Assembly (NCBI RefSeq): GCF_008327685.1
Contig: NZ_BDDE01000012.1
Coordinates: forward strand, 682,001-746,000
Reading direction: 5' to 3'
Length of the DNA stretch: 64,000 bases
DNA from: Actinomadura sp. K4S16
GTDB taxonomy: Bacteria > Actinomycetota > Actinomycetes > Streptosporangiales > Streptosporangiaceae
The position numbers were made by a program, and so were the translations under genes. This document shows, one piece after another, positions 11,538 through 18,953 of this stretch (position 1 is the first letter of the stretch; each line of letters starts with the position of its first letter). The notes under the pieces are model-generated. The model was not told where the DNA came from. It saw nothing but the letters and a program-made list of their open reading frames with translations, and made no database searches.

Positions 11538-11648
11538 TCACCGCTTGCGCGCCTTCGCGATGCGGGCGCGCCGGCTGTTCTTCGCCTCCGTCCGCAGCGC
11601 GCGTACCCGGTCCTCGATGACGACCTTCATGAACTCCTGGCTGAACAT
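11538..11648 (-). CDS. Basic 36-residue microprotein, family member A
   Basis: Short gene: ATG, 36 codons, TGA, with an excellent ribosome binding site (aaggaga, six bases before ATG). The predicted peptide starts MFSQEFMKVVIEDRVRALRT and ends in a strongly basic tail rich in Arg, Lys and Ala. It aligns without gaps with the N-terminal half of the protein at 32755 (15 of 36 identical), which argues that it is really translated. An amphipathic helix is likely. No function is known. Nucleic-acid or membrane binding is only a guess from the charge. Confidence 0.72.
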   Translation of the reverse strand: MFSQEFMKVVIEDRVRALRTEAKNSRRARIAKARKR

Positions 11649-11668
11649 CCGCTTCTCCTTGTTCCCGC

Positions 11669-11754
11669 CGGGCCCTCTTGGCCCGACATGTACAAGGTTC
11701 GTCCTAAGGCCCCACCCCCTACATCGGGACGAAGCCCTATCTAGGCATGCCTAG
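11669..11754 (-). promoter_or_regulatory. Leader hairpin and 14-bp palindrome upstream of microprotein A
   Basis: On the strand of the microprotein, a 6-bp hairpin (CGGGCC, five-base loop, GGCCCG; 11669-11685) lies just upstream of the ribosome binding site. A perfect palindrome CTAGGCATGCCTAG (11741-11754) lies about 90 bases upstream of the start. Short flanking CCTAAGG/CCTTAG elements surround it. The palindrome is a plausible operator; the binding protein is unknown. Confidence 0.45.
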
Positions 11755-11821
11755 GACGCCTTAGACCGCTCCGTCCCGACGGCGGCATCTGAGGCGAGCG
11801 CGGATGGAGTAGGACGACGGC

Positions 11822-12172
11822 TCAGCCGTCCTTCTTCCACTCGATGATCTGGAGGTAGTTCCCGTCGGGGTCGGTGAACGTGCCGAACCTGCCCTTCGCC
11901 CGGTCCTCGACGGCGATCCACTCCACCCCGGCCGCGTTCAGCTGCGCCTCCACGGCGTCGAAGTCGTCGACGTGGAAGTTGATGATCGTCCGCCCGGGGT
12001 CGTCGTTCTTCGGCCGGACGTCGTCGCGCCCGTCGATGACGAGCAGGAACCCGCCCAGGTCGATCGCGCCCTCGCCGGCGGACTCCGGCGCCAGCGCCTT
12101 GACGTACCAGGCCCGCAACTCGGCGGGACGGGTCGTGCCGAGCAGCATGCTTCCGGGCTTCAGCGTCGTCAT
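11822..12172 (-). CDS. VOC (glyoxalase/bleomycin-resistance fold) family protein
   Basis: 116-residue single VOC module with the babbb pattern. The segments IDLGGFLLVIDGRDDV, RTIINFHVDDFDAVEAQL and GRFGTFTDPDGNYLQIIEW are recognisable. The last is the classic DPDGN..Q..E metal-site strand. Such proteins bind a divalent metal and act as isomerases, dioxygenases or binding proteins. The substrate here is unknown. ATG start. It follows the SDR gene on the same strand after a 50-base gap, so the two may be co-transcribed. Confidence 0.85.
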   Translation of the reverse strand: MTTLKPGSMLLGTTRPAELRAWYVKALAPESAGEGAIDLGGFLLVIDGRDDVRPKNDDPGRTIINFHVDDFDAVEAQLNAAGVEWIAVEDRAKGRFGTFTDPDGNYLQIIEWKKDG

Positions 12173-12222
12173 GTCGAATCTCCTCACTGTTGGTGTCCTG
12201 CCGACCGCGCGCGCCTGGGGAG

Positions 12223-13035
12223 TCAGTCCACCAGGGCGCCGCCGGACAGGTTGGCGACCGTGCCGGTGATGGCTCCGGCCCGGTCCGAGGCCAGGAACGC
12301 GGCCGTCTCCGCGATCTCGGAGAGCGTGGGCAGCCTCTTCATGAGCGTCCCCTGCACCATCCCCCCGCTTTCGAGGAAGTCCTGGACCGACTGGCCGGCC
12401 GCTGCCGCGGACCGTTCGAAGAGGTCCGCGGTGTAGGAACCCGCGGCGGGCCCGTCGACCACGGCGTGCGGGCGGATGGCGACCACCCGGACGCCGGCGG
12501 GTGCCAGCTCCGCGGCCAGGAGCCGCGAGAACGCCTCCTTGCCGGCCGAGCTCACCCCGTGCCCCAAGATGCCGGGCACGGCGAGTCTGGCGCCCGGCTC
12601 GGACAGGGTCAGGACCACGCCGGGACGCCCGCGGCCCATGTGCCGCGCCACGGCCTTGCTCGTGATGAACAGGGTCCGCAGAAAGCCGTCGATCGGCCGC
12701 ATGAACTCCTCCAGGGAGAGATCCGCCAGCGGAGTCCCCTGGTCGTGCATGACGCTCACGGCGTTGAGGGCGACATCGATGCCGCCGGACGCCGCCGCGA
12801 CCGCATCGGCGTGCTTGTCGACCGCCTGGGGATCGAGGACGTCGACCTGGGCGGTCTCGACCGTTCCGCCCGCGGCGGCGATGTCGCGCGCCACGGCGTC
12901 GAGCCTCGCCTGCGTCCGGCCTGCGATGAAGACCCTCGCGCCTTCCCGGGCGAACACCCGTGCGACGGCGCCGCCGATGGCGCCCCCGCCCCCGTAGATC
13001 ACGGCGTTCCTGTTCTCGAGCAGCAGTCCGCCCAT
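12223..13035 (-). CDS. SDR family protein with altered catalytic site
   Basis: 270-residue Rossmann-fold short-chain dehydrogenase/reductase-like protein. The dinucleotide motif is YGGGGAIGGAVARVFAREGA (about residues 14-33), followed by AGR and a conserved NAVSVMHD segment. In the catalytic region the usual Tyr-x-x-x-Lys reads Ser-Ser-Ala-Gly-Lys, with Lys near 166 and Ser162 in the tyrosine position. The enzyme may therefore be inactive or work differently. ATG start with gaggac/acctggagg upstream. Divergent from the HxlR regulator across an operator-like region. Confidence 0.82.
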   Translation of the reverse strand: MGGLLLENRNAVIYGGGGAIGGAVARVFAREGARVFIAGRTQARLDAVARDIAAAGGTVETAQVDVLDPQAVDKHADAVAAASGGIDVALNAVSVMHDQGTPLADLSLEEFMRPIDGFLRTLFITSKAVARHMGRGRPGVVLTLSEPGARLAVPGILGHGVSSAGKEAFSRLLAAELAPAGVRVVAIRPHAVVDGPAAGSYTADLFERSAAAAGQSVQDFLESGGMVQGTLMKRLPTLSEIAETAAFLASDRAGAITGTVANLSGGALVD

Positions 13036-13080
13036 GCGTCCTCCAGGTGATCGGTTCTCCGTGCCCAACGGTAGACACAG

Positions 13081-13124
13081 TTGCTTGTTAAAAACAACTA
13101 GTAGCAGTTGTAAAGAACAACTAG
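13081..13124. promoter_or_regulatory. Operator region between SDR and HxlR genes
   Basis: An AT-rich patch in an otherwise GC-rich region. It contains ACAACT-N6-AGTTGT (13094-13111), an inverted repeat, and a second AACAACTAG copy at 13116-13124, 23 bases from the first at 13093. This is the kind of site a dimeric winged-helix regulator of the HxlR family would bind to control both divergent genes. Confidence 0.6.
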
Positions 13125-13168
13125 ACCTTGTGCTAGTTTCGGGCGCGAAGGACGAGGAGAGGGAGGCC

Positions 13169-13825
13169 ATGCCGACCAGCCGTAGCTACCGGGACTCCTG
13201 CGGCATCGCCCGGGCCCTTGACGTCGTCGGGGAGCGATGGGCTCTCCTGGTCGTCCGCGAGCTGCTCCTGGCGCCGCAGCGCTTCTCGGAGCTGCGGCAT
13301 GCGCTGCCCCACGTCAGCTCCAATGTGCTCGCGGACCGGCTCCGAGAACTCGAGCACAACGGGGTGATCCGCCGCGCGCCGGCAGCGGCGGAAGGCCCGC
13401 GGGTCTACGAACTGTCCGAGAGGGGCCGGCAGCTGGAGCCCGTCCTGATGGCTCTGAGCGACTGGGGCGTCTCCGTCCCGGAACCCGCCGCGCCGTCCTC
13501 GCTCAGCGCCACCTCCGTGCTGATCTTCCTGCGCCGCGCCGCCCGCCCCGACCCCGCGGCGCCCCCGACGACGTGCCGCCTCGAACTCGGCGGCCGGGTC
13601 TGGACGATCCGTCTGGCGTCCGGACGGGTTCAGGTGGAGCCCGGCGAACCCGCGAAGGCGGACGTCTCGCTCCGTACCGACCCCAAGACGCTCAGCGCCC
13701 TGCTGACCGACCCGGACGCGCTCGCGACCGCGTGCGCCGACGGCAGCGCCGCCGTCGTGGGAGATCTGCCGGCCATCGGCCGGCTGCTCCACGCGGTCGC
13801 CGACCCGTGGCCCTCCGGCGGCTAG
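13169..13825 (+). CDS. HxlR family regulator with C-terminal SCP2-like domain
   Basis: 218 residues. The N-terminal winged helix of HxlR type spans about residues 8-100, with CGIARALDVVGERWALLVVR and RFSELRHALPHVSSNVLADR as recognition-helix regions. The C-terminal part (about 130-215) resembles a sterol-carrier-protein-2 fold, as seen in a subset of actinobacterial HxlR proteins, and may sense a hydrophobic ligand. ATG preceded by gagagggagg. It most likely represses or activates the divergent SDR-VOC pair through the palindromes between them. Confidence 0.87.
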   Translation: MPTSRSYRDSCGIARALDVVGERWALLVVRELLLAPQRFSELRHALPHVSSNVLADRLRELEHNGVIRRAPAAAEGPRVYELSERGRQLEPVLMALSDWGVSVPEPAAPSSLSATSVLIFLRRAARPDPAAPPTTCRLELGGRVWTIRLASGRVQVEPGEPAKADVSLRTDPKTLSALLTDPDALATACADGSAAVVGDLPAIGRLLHAVADPWPSGG

Positions 13826-13926
13826 CCGAGTCGCCGCCGCCCCGGCCCCGAGGGGTGGACGGCGGAAAGCCGCTGTGCGAAGATCCGAGCCATGATCGAT
13901 GAAAGGGGCGGCGCCGCCCTCATCCG

Positions 13927-15006
13927 GTGAGCGTCGACGTGCAGCGGGAAGCTGCCGCCGTCCGCGCGGAGTGGCTCGGGCATCTGCTCTCCACCGCGCC
14001 CGCCGACCGTCCGGCCGCCGAGGCCGCCATCTCCGAGCTCTACCTGCTGATCGGGCTCGCTCCACCCCGCTTCCACTGGGTGCCGTCGCCGCTGGCGGCC
14101 CTGGAGACCGTCCCGCCCGGCATCCGGCCGAGCCCGTACGAGAGCGCGGACCGCCTGTCCGACTGGCCGCTGCCGAAGCGTTTCCGCCGGTTGGTCAGTG
14201 GATTGTCGGTGCAGTTGGACACCCAGGTCATGCAGCGCTCGCGGACGCTGGACCCGATGATCCGGCAACTGGTCCGGATGCCGGTCGCGGACTCCGTCCG
14301 GAGCACGGTGCGCCTGGCGCTCTGGTCGGAGTACGAGAGGTTAGAGCGGAGCGACTCCTGGCACGCGGCCCTGTGCCCGTCCTGGAGCGCCCACTATGAC
14401 GCGGTTCGCCGGATGTCCGGCGTGGTCTTCACGCCCGAGCAGGATCGTCTGCTCGGCCTGTGGGCGACGCAGGCCCGGTCCTGCGCCTGGTGGTTGCCGC
14501 GCGAGGACGTCTGCGTGGTGTCCGAGCGGCCCGTGGAACTCCACACCGAGGTCTGGGGCGACGAGCGGCAGGTGCGCCTGCACCGCCCGGACGGCCCCGC
14601 GCTCCGGTACGCCGACGGGTGGGACGCGTACGCCTGGCACGGCACGAAGGTGCCGGCCTGGGTGGTGGAGGACCCGAGCGTCGAGCGGATCGAGCGGGAG
14701 GCCAACGTCGAGGTCCGGCGGTGCGCGATCGAGCACATCGGCTGGGGCGGCTACATCGACCGGGCCGGGCTGCGGCTCGTGGCCGCCGCCCCGGACCCCG
14801 GCAACCCCGGCTCGGAACTGCGCCTCTACGACCTGCGCGAGCAGACCAGGGTGCTGCTCGCCGTCAACGGCTCCGTCGAGCGCGACGGGCACCGCCGCCG
14901 GTACGGGCTGGCGGTCCCGGGCGTCTTCACCGACCCGGTCGCCGCCGCCGGATGGACCTACGGGCTGTCCGCCGAGCAGTACTCCCGACTCGTCCGCCGA
15001 ACCTGA
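13927..15006 (+). CDS. DUF6745-type protein of unknown function
   Basis: 359 residues with a conserved-looking central block: RQVRLHRPDGPALRYADGWD, then YAWHGTKVPAWVVEDP and REANVEVRRCAIEHIGWGGYI. This pattern (RLH.PDGPA, HG..VP, I..E.N.E.RR...E..G) is that of DUF6745, to my knowledge functionally uncharacterised. No membrane segment or signal peptide is evident. A GTG start is used, and GTG at 13939 is possible. The next gene follows after 11 bases, so they form a two-gene unit. Confidence 0.72.
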   Translation: MSVDVQREAAAVRAEWLGHLLSTAPADRPAAEAAISELYLLIGLAPPRFHWVPSPLAALETVPPGIRPSPYESADRLSDWPLPKRFRRLVSGLSVQLDTQVMQRSRTLDPMIRQLVRMPVADSVRSTVRLALWSEYERLERSDSWHAALCPSWSAHYDAVRRMSGVVFTPEQDRLLGLWATQARSCAWWLPREDVCVVSERPVELHTEVWGDERQVRLHRPDGPALRYADGWDAYAWHGTKVPAWVVEDPSVERIEREANVEVRRCAIEHIGWGGYIDRAGLRLVAAAPDPGNPGSELRLYDLREQTRVLLAVNGSVERDGHRRRYGLAVPGVFTDPVAAAGWTYGLSAEQYSRLVRRT

Positions 15007-15017
15007 AGGTGATCCCT

Positions 15018-15476
15018 ATGACCGTGAACCATGCTCCGCCCGTGACCCTCGCGTCCCTCTCCCGGCAGACCGGGCTCGCCGTGCTCGACCATCTCGAACG
15101 GTCGGTCCGCATCCCCGTCGTCGACGGCATCCAGGCCCAGGGCGATCTGATCGTCATCCCCATGTCCGAGATCTCGGATCTGTCGTTCTGGCAGCACGGC
15201 ACGTGGACGGACGTGCCGTCCGAGGGCGTGGAACTGCTGCGCGGCGCGGCGGGCGGCAACCCGCACACCCTCGTCGCCGACCCCGGCACCTGCCGCTGGA
15301 CGACGAACGTGTCCGAGCCCGGCGGCCTGGTCATCGGCGTCTTCGAGGCGTCCGCCCCCGTCTACCTGCTGCACCCGGAGCACGGCGCGTCCGGCTGCAC
15401 GCCGGGCCGCTACGCCGTCCGCCGCCAGCGCGAGCACACCCCCGGCGGCTGGGGCTCCCGCCTCGTCGCCGACTGA
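15018..15476 (+). CDS. Conserved hypothetical protein paired with DUF6745 gene
   Basis: 152 residues, mostly beta-rich and acidic-neutral, with no membrane helix. Features include LVIPMSEISDLSFWQHGTW, LLRGAAGGNPHTLVADPGTC and VYLLHPEHGASGCTPGRYAV. I do not recognise a domain. ATG start with gaaggtga upstream, 11 bases after the DUF6745 gene. The second half contains two widely spaced cysteines and several histidines. A partner or modulator of the DUF6745 protein is a reasonable inference, nothing more. A strong terminator follows. Confidence 0.7.
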   Translation: MTVNHAPPVTLASLSRQTGLAVLDHLERSVRIPVVDGIQAQGDLIVIPMSEISDLSFWQHGTWTDVPSEGVELLRGAAGGNPHTLVADPGTCRWTTNVSEPGGLVIGVFEASAPVYLLHPEHGASGCTPGRYAVRRQREHTPGGWGSRLVAD

Positions 15477-15482
15477 GCCCCG

Positions 15483-15514
15483 GCCGGGCCGCCGCGGGGG
15501 AGCGGCGGCCCGGC
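15483..15514. terminator. Bidirectional hairpin terminator
   Basis: Perfect 13-bp stem (15483-15495 with 15502-15514) and a six-base loop, located between the stops of two converging genes. Confidence 0.8.
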
Positions 15515-15528
15515 GTATGCGGGTCGTG

Positions 15529-16713
15529 TCAGTAGTCGCGGATCTGGAAGCCGTCGATGATGTCCGGGGTTTCGTACCGGGGCGCTTCGGCGCTCGGGGC
15601 CGCCATGGCGTCCTCCGAGAAGTCGGGATGCCGGGCCCGCATCTGGGCGATGTTGGTCAGGGCGAGTTCCTGGTTGGCGGCCACGTACGCGCGCAGGCGG
15701 TCTCCGTAGGCGGTGAAGGCCGTGCGGTGGTCGCCTTCCGCGGTTCCCAGTTCGCCGGCCAGCACGTACGCACCGACCAGGGCCATGGTGGTGCCCTGGC
15801 CGGACGCGGGGGATCCGCAGTAGCCCGCATCTCCGAGCAACGCGACCCGGCCCTGCGTCCAGGAGTCCATGTGGATCTGTGCCATCGCGTCGAAGTGGAA
15901 GTCCGGGGCGTCCCACATGTGCTCGAGCAAGCGCGGCATCTGCCAGCCGGCCTTTGCGAACCGGTCGGCCACCAGTTGCTTCTGCTCCCTGGCGGATGGC
16001 GGGAGGAACCCCGCGGGCGGCTCGGGGGACTCGATGCCGACATAGACGCGGGCCTCGGTGTCATCGCGGACACTCATGATCATCGCGCCCCACGGGTTGC
16101 CGGGCATCTGGTAGACCACCTGCCAGCGGTGCAGTCCCAGCTCGTTCGGCACCGTCCACACGCCCAGATAGCCGCCCAGGTGACGCAGGAACTTCTCCTC
16201 CGGCCCGAAGACGAGCCGCCGCGTGTCCGAGTGGACGCCGTCGGCGCCCACGACCAGATCGAAGGTCCGTGCCGCTCCGCTGCGGAACACCACCCGCACC
16301 TCTTCGGCGTCCTGTTCCAGCGCGGCGACCGCGTCGTCGAAGACGTAGTCGATCTGCTCCTCGCCCGCGGTGAACAGGATCGCCGCGAGATCATCGCGGA
16401 GGATCTCGACGTCGGGGCTTTCGAGATCCCCGCCGCTGGCGGTGCGTTCGGTCGTGCTGAACAGCTCCCGGCCCTCGTCGTCGACCATCGACATCCCGCG
16501 CAGGCCGGTGCCGTGGCGGCGGACCTCCTCCAGCACTCCCATCCGCTCGAGCACGTCCAGCGCCGGTCCCCGAACGTCGATCGCCTGCCCGCCCGGACGC
16601 GGCCCCGGCGCCCGCTCCACCACCGTCACCTCGAACCCGTACCGGTGCAGCCAGTAGGCCAGTGCAGGTCCACCGATGCTCGCACCGCAGATGAGCACCT
16701 TTGCTTTACGCAT
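15529..16713 (-). CDS. FAD-dependent aromatic monooxygenase (group A, TetX-like)
   Basis: 394-residue flavoprotein hydroxylase. N-terminal FAD motif KVLICGASIGGPALAYWL (about residues 4-21). The DG motif LVVGADGVHSDTRRLVFG lies in the middle and the second FAD motif VALLGDAGYCGSPASGQGTT near 290. It should use NAD(P)H and O2 to hydroxylate an aromatic or polyketide-like substrate. Relatives include antibiotic-modifying enzymes, but the substrate is not readable. ATG start with aaaggagc. Upstream lie four heptamer repeats with 11-base phasing, suggesting activation by an AfsR/SARP-type regulator. Confidence 0.87.
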   Translation of the reverse strand: MRKAKVLICGASIGGPALAYWLHRYGFEVTVVERAPGPRPGGQAIDVRGPALDVLERMGVLEEVRRHGTGLRGMSMVDDEGRELFSTTERTASGGDLESPDVEILRDDLAAILFTAGEEQIDYVFDDAVAALEQDAEEVRVVFRSGAARTFDLVVGADGVHSDTRRLVFGPEEKFLRHLGGYLGVWTVPNELGLHRWQVVYQMPGNPWGAMIMSVRDDTEARVYVGIESPEPPAGFLPPSAREQKQLVADRFAKAGWQMPRLLEHMWDAPDFHFDAMAQIHMDSWTQGRVALLGDAGYCGSPASGQGTTMALVGAYVLAGELGTAEGDHRTAFTAYGDRLRAYVAANQELALTNIAQMRARHPDFSEDAMAAPSAEAPRYETPDIIDGFQIRDY

Positions 16714-16768
16714 GCCCAGCTCCTTTCAAGGCCGCCTGAATCCCGATGGCTCAAGACTCATCGGCAGC

Positions 16769-16839
16769 GCTGACACGGAGCTGACATCGGCTCTCGCCCA
16801 TCCACGAAGCATCTACAGCACGCTGACACCACGCTGACG
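16769..16839 (-). promoter_or_regulatory. Paired heptamer repeats of SARP/AfsR type
   Basis: Read toward the monooxygenase gene: CGTCAGC and TGTCAGC starting 11 bases apart (16839-16822), then TGTCAGC and TGTCAGC 11 bases apart (16786-16769). The two pairs are 42 bases, about four helical turns, from each other. Such heptamer direct repeats on one face of the helix are the hallmark of SARP-family activators. The last repeat is 56 bases before the ATG. Confidence 0.6.
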
Positions 16840-17038
16840 CCGGAGTCGAGGTCAAGCGATCTCGATGAAGCGGGGATGGCCATGGGGGGTTATTTTTCCC
16901 TTTTTCCCGATTATGCCGTGATTCGGGTGGCAGTAACCGGTAGGAGGGGGACTCCCGCCGGGAGAGGCTCGGCGGGGTCATCGAGACCATGGGCGCGGAG
17001 GTGCGGGACGCGTCGCGGCGCCGGACGGGGGAGGCCTG

Positions 17039-18424
17039 ATGACGGCCACGGTACTGGAATCCATGCGCACCACACTGCGGGGTCCGGTGATCGGCCCGCA
17101 GGACCCGGACTACGGCCGGGCCCGCTCGATCTACAACGCGATGATCGACAAGAGCCCCGCGGCCATCGTGCGGTGCTCCGACGCCGCGGACGTGATGGCG
17201 GCGCTCGGTCTGGTCCGTGAGGCCGGTGCGGAGGTCGCCGTCCTGGGCGGTGGACACAGCGGCCCCGGCCTGGGCCTGGTGGAGGGCGGCGTGACCGTGG
17301 ACCTGTCGCCCATGCGCTGGGTGCGGGTCGACCCGGAGGAGCGCACGGCCGAGGTCGGCGGGGGAAGCCTGCTGAGCGACCTGGACCACGCCACCCACCC
17401 CTTCGGGCTCGCGGTGCCCACGGGGATCGTCTCGACGACCGGGGTCGGCGGCCTCACGCTCGGCGGCGGCCACGGCCATCTCACCCGCAAGTACGGCCTC
17501 ACTGTGGACAGCCTGCTCTCCGCCGACGTGGTGCTGGCAGGCGGCTCACTGGTCACCGCTTCCGAGTCGCGGAACCCCGACCTGTTCTGGGCGCTCCGCG
17601 GTGGGGGCGGCAACTTCGGCGTCGTCACCTCGTTCACCTTCCGGCTGCACCCCGTCGACACGGTCGGGGTGGGCCTCACGGCCTGGCCGGTCGACGCCAC
17701 GCGCGACGTGCTGCGGTGGTACCGCGACTTCCTGCCGCAGGCGCCCGAGGACCTGAGCGGCTTCGCCGCCCTCATGGTCATCCCGCCCGCGCCGCCGTTC
17801 CCCGAGGAGCTCCACGGCCGCAAGATGTGCGTCGTCGTCTGGTGCTACACCGGCGAGCCCGCGGACCTGGAGAGCGTCCTCGCGCCGGTGAACGAGCCCG
17901 GCCGGCCGGCTTTCACGTTCACCAGCCCGATGCCCTATCCGATGCTCCAGTCCATGTTCGACGACCTCGTGCCGCCCGGCCTGCAGTGGTACTGGCGGGG
18001 TGACTTCTTCGACCGCATCCCCGACGAGGCCGCCGAGATCCACCAGAGGTTCGGAGCGGAGATCCCCACCGACCTGTCCATCATGCACCTCTACCCCATT
18101 GACGGCGCGGCCCAGCGGGTGGGGAGGGACGACACCGCCTGGGGCTATCGGGACGCCACCTGGTCCGCCGTCTTCGCCGGCGTCGACCCGGACCCCGCGA
18201 AGGCCGCGACGATCCGGCGGTGGTGCGTGGACTACTGGGAGGAGCTCCACCCGTACTCGATGGGCGGTTCCTACGTGAACTTCCTCGGCACGGACGAGAG
18301 CGAGGACAGGGTCCAGGCCACCTACCGCGACCACTACGACAGGCTGGCGGAGATCAAGGCGAAGTACGATCCCGCCAACTTCTTCCGGGCGAACCAGAAC
18401 ATCAGCCCGGCGGCGCGCCATTAG
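17039..18424 (+). CDS. FAD-binding oxidoreductase, berberine-bridge enzyme type
   Basis: 461 residues with an N-terminal FAD_binding_4 domain: VAVLGGGHSGPGLGLVEGGV (about residues 66-85), where the histidine is the usual covalent FAD site, and GGLTLGGGHGHLTRKYGL. The middle substrate-binding region is followed by a C-terminal BBE motif ending YDPANFFRANQNI. Enzymes of this type oxidise sugars, alkaloids or polyketides with O2. ATG start with gggggagg upstream. Divergent from the flavin monooxygenase. Its last four bases overlap the end of the converging GNAT gene. Confidence 0.9.
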   Translation: MTATVLESMRTTLRGPVIGPQDPDYGRARSIYNAMIDKSPAAIVRCSDAADVMAALGLVREAGAEVAVLGGGHSGPGLGLVEGGVTVDLSPMRWVRVDPEERTAEVGGGSLLSDLDHATHPFGLAVPTGIVSTTGVGGLTLGGGHGHLTRKYGLTVDSLLSADVVLAGGSLVTASESRNPDLFWALRGGGGNFGVVTSFTFRLHPVDTVGVGLTAWPVDATRDVLRWYRDFLPQAPEDLSGFAALMVIPPAPPFPEELHGRKMCVVVWCYTGEPADLESVLAPVNEPGRPAFTFTSPMPYPMLQSMFDDLVPPGLQWYWRGDFFDRIPDEAAEIHQRFGAEIPTDLSIMHLYPIDGAAQRVGRDDTAWGYRDATWSAVFAGVDPDPAKAATIRRWCVDYWEELHPYSMGGSYVNFLGTDESEDRVQATYRDHYDRLAEIKAKYDPANFFRANQNISPAARH

Positions 18425-18900
18425 GCGACTTCCACGAAGCCCAGGCGGTCGTAGAGGCGGCGGGCGCGGCGGTTGCGGCGGGTCACGGCCAGGGTGAGGG
18501 TGTCGTGGCCATCCGCGGCCAGGGCGTGCATGACGGCCTGGACGAGCCCCTGGCCCAGGCCGCGGCCCGCGTGGGCCGGGGCAGTGAACAGGAAGGCGAG
18601 CAGGGGGAGCTCGCGGTAGAGGGTGACGAGGGCGGCGCCCACAGGGCGGCCCTCGTGGTCGGCCACGAACGACCCGTCCGGGAGGAACGTGCCGTACTCG
18701 CCGGCCATGGTGAGGTGGATCTCGCGGACGGCGCCCTGGACGTCCCCCACGTCGGCCTCGTCGGGGGTGCCGCGGTAGGCGTCCCACATCAGGGCGGCCA
18801 AGGCGGGGACGTCGCCGTCGGTGAACGGCCGGAAACCGGGCGGGGGAGGAGGCGCCGCGCCCAGGCGCACCTCAAGGCGGCTCCGCACGGGGGCGTTCAT
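18421..18900 (-). CDS. GNAT family N-acetyltransferase
   Basis: 159 residues. The acetyl-CoA binding motif A is visible as LLAFLFTAPAHAGRGLGQGL (GRGLGQ matching Q/RxxGxG/A), followed by DTLTLAVTRRNRRARRLYDRLGFVEV, the family C-terminal strand and helix. The N terminus is extended by about 30 Pro/Ala-rich residues. The substrate is unknown. ATG start. It lies downstream of a hairpin that ends the aldehyde dehydrogenase side, and its stop overlaps the stop of the BBE gene. Confidence 0.87.
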   Translation of the reverse strand: MNAPVRSRLEVRLGAAPPPPPGFRPFTDGDVPALAALMWDAYRGTPDEADVGDVQGAVREIHLTMAGEYGTFLPDGSFVADHEGRPVGAALVTLYRELPLLAFLFTAPAHAGRGLGQGLVQAVMHALAADGHDTLTLAVTRRNRRARRLYDRLGFVEVA

Positions 18901-18919
18901 GGTGTCGAGTGTAGGCGGG

Positions 18920-18944
18920 GCCCCCGCCGGAGACCGGCGGGGGC
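18920..18944. terminator. Hairpin terminator after aldehyde dehydrogenase
   Basis: Perfect 11-bp stem GCCCCCGCCGG/CCGGCGGGGGC with a three-base loop AGA, ten bases past the aldehyde dehydrogenase stop and 20 bases before the GNAT start on the same strand. Confidence 0.8.
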
Positions 18945-18953
18945 GTTCCCCGG

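Noticed and set aside
16948..17038. Fragment of a regulator gene upstream of the BBE oxidoreductase
   Set aside because: A short in-frame stretch ending at the TGA before the ATG has a coding-like look, but it is only about 30 codons with a stop just before it and no match to a family, so it is more likely 5' untranslated sequence.
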